A DNA stretch of 8,177 nucleotides from Desulfarculales bacterium UBA702 (GTDB taxonomy: Bacteria > Desulfobacterota > Syntrophobacteria > Syntrophobacterales > Syntrophobacteraceae), in the NCBI GenBank assembly GCA_002298165.1, contig DBMI01000105.1, positions 183-8,359 on the forward strand, in the 5' to 3' direction. The notes under the pieces were generated by a model. It was given only the letters and a program-made list of their open reading frames with translations, was not told the origin of the DNA and ran no database searches. Of this stretch, positions 1 to 5,536 are shown in pieces (position 1 is the first letter of the stretch; each line of letters begins with the position of its first letter). The translations under genes and the position numbers were made by a program.

Positions 1-116
1 CTCTCGACCAGGTAGACGTAATAGCCGGAGTTTGCGAGATCCAGCGATGCCTGAATGCCCGCTATCCCGCCGCCCACAACCATTACCGCGCCGACTTTTT
101 CCTCGAAATCCATCAT
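1..116 (-). CDS. hdrA: HdrA, heterodisulfide reductase subunit A-like flavoprotein (N-terminal fragment, runs off the window)
   Basis: Only the first 38 codons are inside the window; the gene continues beyond base 1. The visible peptide begins MMDFEEK and then has the FAD-binding Rossmann signature VVGGGIAGIQASLDLANSG at about residues 13-31, followed by YYVYLVE. This dinucleotide-binding start is highly characteristic of HdrA, the electron-bifurcating flavin subunit that passes hydrogenase- or ferredoxin-derived electrons to Hdr partners. The start lies immediately after the TAG stop (117-119) of the upstream HdrD-like gene. Two tandem ATG codons (114-116 and 111-113) could each serve, and no strong Shine-Dalgarno sequence is visible, so translation is probably coupled. 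HdrA identity is firm from the signature. Whether it is full-length, fused to MvhD or itself contains selenocysteine cannot be seen. Confidence 0.9.
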   Translation of the reverse strand, partial: MMDFEEKVGAVMVVGGGIAGIQASLDLANSGYYVYLVE

Positions 117-1583
117 CTATCTGCCGTTTCCACGGGTCCCTGGCAGCACGAGCGAATCGGCCACAAGTTCCCATATGTATTTTACATCCACCTGCAGGTC
201 ATATTCTTTCCGGAGGCTTTTCATGATCTGGTCGCGGCAATTGTGGCACGAGGTCACGACCAGGCTCGCCCCGGAATTTTTAATCTGGCGTGCCTTAAAC
301 CGGCCGCAGAATACGCGCTCCTCCTTGAACGGCATCGCCCAGGCGCCCCCGCCAGCCCCACAGCAATGGTCCTCGGCCCGGTTGGGGTACAGATCGACAT
401 AATTGGACGCGCATTTCCTGATAATCGCACGCGGCTCCTCGAAATACCCCTGGCCGAAGGTCTTCAGCGATTTACGCCCGTAGTGGCATGGATCGACATA
501 GGTGGTAGTCTTGCGATGGCGCGACATATCTATCTTGATGCGTCCCTCATTTATGTAATCCGTGAGCAGTTCGAAGATACCGGTCACCTTGAAATTTTTG
601 AGATCGTTTTTGAACCAGCGCTGCAACCCGTACCGGGTTGCGAAATATGAATGCCCTCAATCGGGTAGTAGAAGCGTCTTACACTTCAGCCTGTACATGT
701 TCTGGACGATACGTCCCACAGAGCTTCGAAGCGAATCCTCATCACCGGTGAAAAAGGCCCAGTTTACACCCTCCCAGCCCTCGGACGGAAAAGTCCAGGA
801 CTCCCCGGCCGCGTGAAAGATCTTCCACCAGTGTTTCATGTCGTCAGGCTCCGCGAACGGTTCCTTGGAATTAACAGAAACGAGCAGATTCGAACCCATC
901 CTGTCGATAGGCGGCTCGAAGCCCTTGAACCCCTCATCGACCATCTCCGACGACATTTCCTCGATCAGTGCCACGAAGTCCTCTTTGGGAATTCCGAGAT
1001 TGTTACCCCTTTCGAGGCACATCATCACGCCCTTGTGGAGCGGGCCTGGGACCCTTGCCCTTTCGCGAAGCCCCCTTATGCGGCTAATCAGGGAAACGAT
1101 TTCGACGTTCTGCGGGCAGGCCCTTTCGCACTTTGCGCACAAGGTGCACTTCCACGGCCATTGAGATGACAGCAGGTCTTCTTCGAGCCCCAGGACAGCC
1201 ATGCGCACGATCTTTCGCGGATCGAGCCCGTCAACGCCCGAAATAGGACAGGCGCTGGCGCAACTTCCACATGTCATGCAAACCTCTCCCCAGGAAGGCT
1301 CTGCCAGAAGCCTTTTCGAAGGAGATCCGATGCGGCGCACGTTCTGTTCCATAAGCCCCATCTCGCGGCTCATCAGAGGTGCACCTGGAACATGCTTTAG
1401 TTTAAGAGTCGAGCGGTCGATGCCGAATTCGTGGCAGATTCTCGTAAAATCGGACTCGTTGAGCAGGTATCGCTTCCCGGACACGCTGCGCGCCGGCAGC
1501 CTTCCGCTGCTGATCCAGTTCCGGATAGTATTCCGGTGGACACCAAGCTGCTCGGCAAGCTGCCCGATGCGAATGACAATCAT
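117..1583 (-). CDS. HdrD-like iron-sulfur selenoprotein with N-terminal helix-turn-helix, read through an in-frame TGA (Sec309)
   Basis: I read this as a single 488-residue protein, although an in-frame TGA at 657-659 makes it look like two ORFs. Residues 1-60 resemble an excisionase/MerR-type helix-turn-helix (QLAEQLGVHRNTIRNWISSG, then a GKRYLL wing). Residues 102-112 and 146-156 are two CxxCxxCxxxC motifs, each for one [4Fe-4S] cluster, as in HdrC. Residues about 245-325 match the first HdrB/HdrD-type domain but lack its usual cysteines except C301 and the TGA-encoded residue 309. Residues 366-449 form a complete CCG domain (C366, C407-C408, C446 and C449). The start at 1583 is chosen because the upstream protease stop overlaps it as ATGA and a GAGGAGAGG ribosome site precedes it. 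An upstream in-frame start at 1613 would add ten residues. It probably shuttles electrons with the adjacent HdrA and a hydrogenase. Alternative: a pseudogene or sequencing error at the TGA, which the hairpin and intact frame argue against. Confidence 0.85.
623..641 (-). promoter_or_regulatory. Candidate bacterial SECIS hairpin downstream of the TGA
   Basis: On the minus strand GCAACCCG (641-634) pairs perfectly with CGGGTTGC (630-623) around a three-base GTA loop (633-631). The stem is 8 bp with six G-C pairs. The loop begins with G and lies 23 nt after the TGA. Known bacterial SECIS elements are hairpins just 3' of UGA with a short apical loop carrying an early G, about 16-37 nt away, so geometry and loop both fit. 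It would be the SelB binding site inside the coding sequence. Folding has not been computed. Confidence 0.75.
657..659 (-). other. Predicted selenocysteine codon (in-frame TGA, residue 309)
   Basis: The TGA follows the codons for LLLPD and is followed in the same frame by GHSYFATRYGLQRWF. HdrD/GlpC-family proteins usually read Pro-Glu/Asp-Cys-Gly-His here, so the TGA sits at a family cysteine position, the normal pattern for bacterial selenoproteins. Both flanks keep family-like sequence with no frameshift. Sec insertion also needs SelA, SelB, SelC and SelD, none of which is in the window. Confidence 0.82.
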
Positions 1584-2080
1584 TGCCTCTCCTCGATTTG
1601 GCCCAGCAACCATTCGCAGGCTTTTGGAACGGCGGCGGCAACAGGTGCTGAAAGCCCCTCGTAAACCTCTTCCGGCATTTTTCCCGCCTGCACGGCAAGT
1701 ACCCTGATCCGCACTCCCGCACCTTGCCGCAATTCACTCAAAAGATTTAGTGATGGAAACTGGTGGGGAGAAAAATCACTAACCTTTTCACTTGAAATCG
1801 CATCAACGTCCAGTTCGAAGATCTCACCCGCGGGATAAGGAGAGTTAAGGACTGTATCGACAATGAATATGAGTCTGGGTCCCCCTGGCATGAGCACCAT
1901 GTCGAATAGGAATTCCCTGATGCTCGTCCCTGCGTCAATTACGGCCACATCGGCGGGAAGCTCGTAATTTCCCGGCAAATAACCGACAACCGCGGGCCCG
2001 AAGCCATCATCTCCGATAAGGGTATTGCCGCACCCGAAAATAACCACGGGCTTGTTTAAAGCGTCTCCAAAGGCGCTCAT
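1580..2080 (-). CDS. Hydrogenase maturation protease (HyaD/HycI/FrhD family)
   Basis: This 166-residue protein has the nickel-dependent endopeptidase signature GCGNTLIGDDGFGP at residues 16-29. Family members trim the C-terminal peptide of the [NiFe]-hydrogenase large subunit after nickel insertion. Candidate metal ligands are D25 (the position of Glu16 in E. coli HybD), D49 in the IDAGT motif and H106 in SPHQFP. Length is normal for the family, and the SPHQ-type motif looks closest to F420- or methyl-viologen-hydrogenase (FrhD-like) proteases. The ATG at 2080 is preferred because homology begins just after it; the open frame extends to 2272 but that stretch looks non-coding. The ribosome site at this ATG is weak. 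The stop overlaps the next gene's ATG by four bases, so the two are probably co-translated. It implies a [NiFe] hydrogenase, probably Mvh-like, nearby but outside the window. Confidence 0.88.
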   Translation of the reverse strand: MSAFGDALNKPVVIFGCGNTLIGDDGFGPAVVGYLPGNYELPADVAVIDAGTSIREFLFDMVLMPGGPRLIFIVDTVLNSPYPAGEIFELDVDAISSEKVSDFSPHQFPSLNLLSELRQGAGVRIRVLAVQAGKMPEEVYEGLSAPVAAAVPKACEWLLGQIEERQ

Positions 2081-2210
2081 AAGTAGTCTCGAAAAGGGGT
2101 AAAATGTTCCCCGGCAATAGAAAGGGGCACTTTCATGGAATCTTCGGAAAAAGACCCTGTCCACGAGATGTCTCCTGCCAGGTTCGGCCATCCGCCGGAG
2201 AAAAAGGGCC

Positions 2211-2263
2211 TTGTGCACAGGTCGCCTGATTGTGCACGTTGTGCAATTTGATTGACTTGTGTA
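2211..2263. repeat. Four TTGTGCA-type direct repeats, possible operator
   Basis: Plus-strand TTGTGCA occurs at 2211-2217, 2230-2236 and 2239-2245, with a one-mismatch copy TTGTGTA at 2257-2263. Start-to-start spacings are 19, 9 and 18 bp, close to multiples of nine. The second and third copies also form a TGCAC/GTGCA inverted pairing. They surround the possible promoter and start of the hydrogenase/Hdr operon, so a regulator-binding site is plausible, though no known regulator is recognised. Confidence 0.4.
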
Positions 2264-2286
2264 TTCCGCCAAAACAGAAGAGTCAA
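2258..2286 (-). promoter_or_regulatory. Possible sigma-70 promoter for the protease/Hdr operon
   Basis: On the minus strand TTGACT (2286-2281) lies 17 bp before TACACA (2263-2258). The -35 matches consensus at five of six positions, but the -10 matches at only three. The start would be near 2250, giving a leader of about 170 nt before the protease ATG at 2080. The -10 coincides with one of the TTGTGCA-type repeats. Tentative. Confidence 0.3.
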
Positions 2287-2576
2287 CATTTTTCTTCTGG
2301 GACCGGAAGATTGTGAAAAAACGCTCGATTTCCCATGTTCCGCAAAGGTACTAAGTAATAAAGAGTGACAATAAATAAGTGGGGAAACTATTCATGGCTG
2401 TTTATCGGGCAAAATATTTTGTTTCACGCTGGAAGTACATACCAAAAGCGTTTCATTTCGCAGCATGCATAGGTGGGAGAGGACCGGCTACTCGGGGTCG
2501 AAAATTGCAATGGATTGGAATTCAGGGCAGGGTTCAAAGCCGGGAGACATTGCCAACCGCGTAGGATGGACAAAGG

Positions 2577-2605
2577 TTTGGGTCTGTTGCCCAAATAGTT
2601 TTTCT
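2577..2605 (+). terminator. Weak terminator-like hairpin
   Basis: TTTGGG (2577-2582) pairs with CCCAAA (2590-2595) around a 7-nt loop, followed by TAGTTTTTCT. The stem is only 6 bp and no plus-strand gene precedes it, so it could serve an unrecognised transcript or be chance. Confidence 0.22.
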
Positions 2606-2645
2606 AAAAATGCTAAGCAAAATTGGATGACGCGAGTTTGATGAA

Positions 2646-2680
2646 CGTCATTCCCGCCCAGAAGCTCTGCGGGAATGACG
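2646..2680. repeat. Perfect 12-bp inverted repeat (extragenic palindrome type)
   Basis: CGTCATTCCCGC (2646-2657) and GCGGGAATGACG (2669-2680) are exact reverse complements around an 11-nt spacer. With a 2-nt bulge the outer GAAC/GTTC bases can also pair. Palindromes with a GTCATTCCCGC core are frequent dispersed elements in many proteobacterial genomes. No T-tract follows, so it is not a standard terminator, although it lies downstream of the PilZ gene. Confidence 0.7.
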
Positions 2681-2915
2681 ATGTTCGAAGCTGAGATCCC
2701 GGTAGATCATGCAGCGGGCTTGGGCCACAGCCCCGTTTTCCGTGCCGACCGTGTGGTTCCGAGTAGCAATCGGGGGCACTTAAAGCTCGTGTCTACACTA
2801 CATTTTCTCGAGCTTGCCACTATGTTCAACCAACCATCGCCGGGCAACAGCCCTTTCCTGAATAGAGGCAATACGGCAACTTCCGGGAAAGGTCCGCCGG
2901 GACGGCAAACCTGCA

Positions 2916-3269
2916 TCACTCGCGGGTTAGTGATTTATAATATTCGTCCTCGACAGCATCCGCGTTGTCGCTGTTGTACGCAATCAGGGCTTTCAAATGA
3001 GTGAAGGAATCCAGATCCATTTCCCTGAACTCGATTGCAATCCCTGCATCCGTGTGGCGGACCGCCATGCCTTTAAGCTTTATCGAAAGTTCTGATCCGG
3101 CAAGACCCAGGGAGACCTCAATCGGCCCGCTGAGATCAACCGGGGATGCAGTATTGAGAAACATGCCCTTCATACTGAGGTTATCAGTTGTTCCGCTGAT
3201 CGTAATACCGCTCGATGTCACAAATACTTCAGCATTGAAATGAACGCGTATGAATTTTCGCTTCTCCAT
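2916..3269 (-). CDS. PilZ-domain protein, probable cyclic-di-GMP receptor
   Basis: This 117-residue protein is essentially a single PilZ domain. Both c-di-GMP-binding signatures are present: RxxxR at R4-R8 (RKFIR) and [D/N]xSxxG at N30-G35 (NLSMKG). The beta-rich middle (EVSLGLAG to RHTDAGIAIEF) fits the PilZ barrel, and the last 20 residues are acidic and polar. Because the binding residues are intact it is likely to bind the second messenger and act through a protein partner; its target cannot be told from the sequence. The ATG at 3269 is chosen over an upstream TTG at 3284 because GGAGAG lies five bases before it. It lies 165 bp downstream of pduO on the same strand and may have its own promoter. 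No membrane segment or signal peptide is visible. Confidence 0.88.
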   Translation of the reverse strand: MEKRKFIRVHFNAEVFVTSSGITISGTTDNLSMKGMFLNTASPVDLSGPIEVSLGLAGSELSIKLKGMAVRHTDAGIAIEFREMDLDSFTHLKALIAYNSDNADAVEDEYYKSLTRE

Positions 3270-3406
3270 CTGGCTCTCCGTCAAACATGGATTCGGTCAA
3301 GGCATTGCCCTGACCGATTTTCGCGGATTGTTACCGTTCGATCAGCATCAACCTCTTTATGAAGCCCGGAAATTCCGAGAATTACGGCATCGTGCCTCCT
3401 CCGCGG

Positions 3407-3425
3407 CCCATTCACCGTAAATGGG
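3407..3425 (-). terminator. Hairpin just downstream of pduO, possible weak terminator
   Basis: CCCATT (3407-3412) and AATGGG (3420-3425) are inverted repeats around a 7-nt loop, about ten bases after the pduO stop on the minus strand. Nothing U-rich follows, so a Rho-independent role is uncertain. It may instead protect the 3' end or attenuate read-through into the PilZ gene. Confidence 0.25.
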
Positions 3426-3434
3426 GCTCGGAAA

Positions 3435-3962
3435 TTACTCTTTCATTCCCACGTAACGAGCAAGGGTAAAAAGGAAGTCCGCCAGGCGATTGAGGTAAGA
3501 ATGGGCCTCGGGACTGTCCAGTTCTCCGGCTTCTTTCAAGGCCATCGTCCTGCGCTCGGCCCTGCGGATTATCGTCCTGGCAAGGTCTACGGCGGCACTG
3601 GGAGGGTTTTCGCCGGGAAGTATGAACTTGCGGGGAACAGGGGCCTCCTGTTGGAGTTTTGCTATCCAGTTCTCGAGTCTTTGCGCACGCTCGACCCCAA
3701 TATTGTACTTATCTGCCATTTCCGAGCCCGGCTCCACTGAGAGCTGCGCGCCCAGAATCAGCAGGTCTTCCTGAACAGCTTCAATCATCTCACGCACCGC
3801 CTGGATTTTCGACAGCGCCTTTGCAAGCCCCAGCGCGGAACTTGCCTCATCCAGTGTCCCGTAGGCCTCGGGGCGAAGGCTTGCCTTGGAAACCCGCGTG
3901 CCGGAAAGAAGGCTTGTAGTCCCCTGGTCACCTTTTTTCGAAAAGACGAATGCTTCGTTCAT
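3435..3962 (-). CDS. pduO: PduO-type ATP:cob(I)alamin adenosyltransferase
   Basis: This 175-residue cytoplasmic enzyme transfers the adenosyl group of ATP to cob(I)alamin, forming adenosylcobalamin (coenzyme B12). The N-terminal ATP-binding signature is at residues 8-26 (SKKGDQGTTSLLSGTRVSK). The C-terminal helices carry ARTIIRRAERR (128-138) and NRLADFLFTLAR (158-169), the conserved PduO/MMAB motifs. Length is normal for a single-domain member. The ATG at 3962 is chosen because GAGGAG precedes it by about six bases; the frame also opens with a TTG at 3965. It begins 32 bp after the alr stop and is probably co-transcribed with it. No B12 riboswitch is visible in the short gap. In anaerobes of this type the cofactor would serve enzymes such as methylmalonyl-CoA mutase, which is not in the window. 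Confidence 0.95.
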   Translation of the reverse strand: MNEAFVFSKKGDQGTTSLLSGTRVSKASLRPEAYGTLDEASSALGLAKALSKIQAVREMIEAVQEDLLILGAQLSVEPGSEMADKYNIGVERAQRLENWIAKLQQEAPVPRKFILPGENPPSAAVDLARTIIRRAERRTMALKEAGELDSPEAHSYLNRLADFLFTLARYVGMKE

Positions 3963-3994
3963 CAAATCTCCTCGTGAAGCGCAATTAGCGAAAT

Positions 3995-5128
3995 TCAGTC
4001 CTGCCCGCCTGCCGATGCGTTCAGAAAATACTTGAATTTTTGCTGTTTTCCAATCGCACAGTAAACTTCATAGCTGATGGTTCCGCAGGTCCCGGCGATT
4101 TCATCGGCCGTGATCCGCTCCTCACCCTGGCGGCCCATGAGCACGACTTCATCATTTTCACGTGCCTGTGGGATATCAGTCATATCGAGCGTGATGAGGT
4201 TCATTGAAACACGTCCCACCAGAGGCGCGCTCTTTCCGCGTACCAGCGCCCGCCCCTTGTTCGAAAGCATCCTGAAGTATCCGTCATCATAGCCGACGGG
4301 AACAGTTGCAATTCTGCTTTCACGCTGGGTGATAAATGTCCTGCCATAGCCTATCGGATGCCCGGCGGCGACTTCTTTTAGCTGGATGATCTTGGATTTG
4401 AAAGACATTACGGGCTGAAGGCCTATCCCCTCGGAGGTGCCGCCGGACGGATGAGACCCGTATAGCATTATACCGGGTCTGACCAGATGGTAATGGGCTC
4501 TCGGAAGGTCGATCACCCCAGCCGAATTGGAGATATGCGTGTAGGAAAACGGCAGACCTTGCCTCGACAATGTTTCAATGGCCTCGGTGAACCGCCCTAT
4601 CTGAAAGTCACAGAAAGTTTTGTCGGCTTCGTCAGCTTCGGCAAAATGAGAAAGTATCCCTTCGACTACAACCCCCGGCATCTGTTTGAGTTTTTCGGCA
4701 AAGGCCGCTAGATTCCCGCATGGAACGCCAAGCCTCCCCATCCCGGTATCCAGTTTCACGTGCACGCGGGCCGGCATATTGAGCTTCAGGGCGGCTTCGC
4801 TCATCATTCCGGCCTGGTCCAGGCGAAATATGGCCGGGCGGACTCCAAGCCGCACAGATTCTTCCACATCCTCCGGATCGATTCCAAGGAGGACAAGCAC
4901 GGGAAGCTCGATCCCTTTCTGGCGAAGCTCCAGCGCCTCGTGGAATTTTCCGACGGCGAGAAAACCGGCGCCGCACTTTTCCAGCTCCCTTGCCACGGGG
5001 ACCATTCCGTGCCCGTAGGCATCGGACTTTACCACCCCTATAATGCGTGATCCCGGCGCGAGCCGGCCCGCGAGGTAGAAATTATTTCGCAGGGCTGCAA
5101 GATCGATCTCGACCCAGTTTAGCGGCAT
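3995..5128 (-). CDS. alr: Alanine racemase
   Basis: This 377-residue PLP enzyme interconverts L- and D-alanine, supplying D-alanine for peptidoglycan. The PLP lysine is K34 in VVKSDAYGHG. The second catalytic base is Y261 in PIGYGRT, and R217 in VRPGIMLYG is the arginine expected to contact the pyridine nitrogen. K125 and R132 in VKLDTGMGRLG match the active-site lysine-arginine pair. GYDDGY (279-284) and GRVSMN (305-310) are also family motifs; the usual Asp after the Met of the last is Asn here. The ATG at 5128 is selected because GAGG lies seven bases upstream and homology starts at PLNWVEIDL; the open frame extends to 5227 without resemblance to the family. It leads a minus-strand pair with pduO and is divergent from the DUF2065-queA unit. 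Confidence 0.96.
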   Translation of the reverse strand: MPLNWVEIDLAALRNNFYLAGRLAPGSRIIGVVKSDAYGHGMVPVARELEKCGAGFLAVGKFHEALELRQKGIELPVLVLLGIDPEDVEESVRLGVRPAIFRLDQAGMMSEAALKLNMPARVHVKLDTGMGRLGVPCGNLAAFAEKLKQMPGVVVEGILSHFAEADEADKTFCDFQIGRFTEAIETLSRQGLPFSYTHISNSAGVIDLPRAHYHLVRPGIMLYGSHPSGGTSEGIGLQPVMSFKSKIIQLKEVAAGHPIGYGRTFITQRESRIATVPVGYDDGYFRMLSNKGRALVRGKSAPLVGRVSMNLITLDMTDIPQARENDEVVLMGRQGEERITADEIAGTCGTISYEVYCAIGKQQKFKYFLNASAGGQD

Positions 5129-5232
5129 TGGCGACCTCACGGAGAAAAACAAAAAAGACCGGACGATTTGTTTCGAGGAAAAGAAATTTGCCGGATACGG
5201 CGTTTCCTGCTTACCTTGCCGGCACAAAGCGT

Positions 5233-5238
5233 TATACT
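5233..5238 (+). promoter_or_regulatory. Candidate -10 box in the divergent alr / DUF2065 intergenic region
   Basis: TATACT matches the -10 consensus at five of six positions and lies about 98 bp before the DUF2065 start. The matching -35 (around 5210-5215, CTTACC) is poor. The same bases read TATAAC on the minus strand and could serve alr, about 103 bp from its start. Direction is therefore uncertain. Confidence 0.25.
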
Positions 5239-5335
5239 TACTCCCACTTTAACTCACGTTCCCGCTTTGCACCTTCCCTGAAACATGTTAGGCGATTCGG
5301 GTTGCAATGAAAAGAAAAAGATCAAAAGGATTCTT

Positions 5336-5536
5336 ATGTTGCAAAGTTACCTCATAACGGTGGTTGGACTGATTTGCTTCATGGAAGGAATTCCCTACCT
5401 GGCTTCTCCCGATCAGGTCAGAAAATGGATGCAGTGGGTATGCTCAGCCAACTCCCGTCACCTCCGGATGCTCGGAGGAGTGCTCATGCTGCTCGGCCTT
5501 GTTCTCGTCTACGTGGGACGCAGGAATGGCGGATGA
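5336..5536 (+). CDS. DUF2065 (YjeT-like) small inner-membrane protein
   Basis: This 66-residue protein consists mainly of two hydrophobic helices, about residues 4-20 (SYLITVVGLICFMEGIPYL) and 46-60 (GGVLMLLGLVLVYVG), joined by a polar loop. Layout, size and the MEGIPYLxxP motif match DUF2065 (E. coli YjeT), whose function is unknown. The ATG at 5336 is preferred because AAAGGA precedes it at good spacing. The frame opens earlier at 5285, but that segment is lysine-rich and unlike the family. The last 11 bases overlap the start of queA, so the two are probably translated together. A link to queuosine synthesis is not established. Confidence 0.78.
   Translation: MLQSYLITVVGLICFMEGIPYLASPDQVRKWMQWVCSANSRHLRMLGGVLMLLGLVLVYVGRRNGG

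Larger units (their letters stand above)
2081..2915. other. 835-bp gene-poor intergenic region
   Basis: I find no convincing gene here on either strand. Short open frames exist (for example 2379-2564 plus, 2675-3004 plus, 2707-2919 minus), but none has a good ribosome site or recognisable motif. The visible structure is as follows: TTGTGCA-type repeats and a possible promoter near 2211-2286, a hairpin followed by T residues at 2577-2605, and a perfect 12-bp inverted repeat at 2646-2680. Such a long gap among otherwise tight genes may hold decayed sequence or an unrecognised RNA. Confidence 0.6.

Noticed and set aside
243..650. Plus-strand open frame opposite the HdrD-like gene, with others at 813-1169, 838-1164 and 1201-1707
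   Set aside because: These mirror the strongly supported minus-strand coding sequence and lack family motifs or good ribosome sites.
657..1613. A stand-alone 318-residue Fe-S protein ending at the TGA, with a separate 169-residue protein starting at the TTG at 626
   Set aside because: The frame is continuous through the TGA, the region between it and 626 encodes family-like sequence, and the TTG has no credible ribosome site of its own; it falls within the SECIS-like hairpin.
2081..2272. Upstream extension of the hydrogenase maturation protease to 2272
   Set aside because: The extra 64 residues are arginine-rich and unlike the family, and they cover the repeat and promoter region; the ATG at 2080 begins the recognisable domain.
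2379..2564. Small plus-strand ORF of 61 codons
   Set aside because: It starts with GTG, lacks a Shine-Dalgarno sequence and resembles no family I know.
2675..3004. Plus-strand ORF of 109 codons and minus-strand ORF 2707-2919
   Set aside because: The plus ORF begins inside the 12-bp palindrome and runs into the PilZ gene; both are low in recognisable sequence and mutually overlapping.
3963..3994. Cobalamin riboswitch before pduO
   Set aside because: The gap to alr is only 32 bp, too short for a B12 aptamer.
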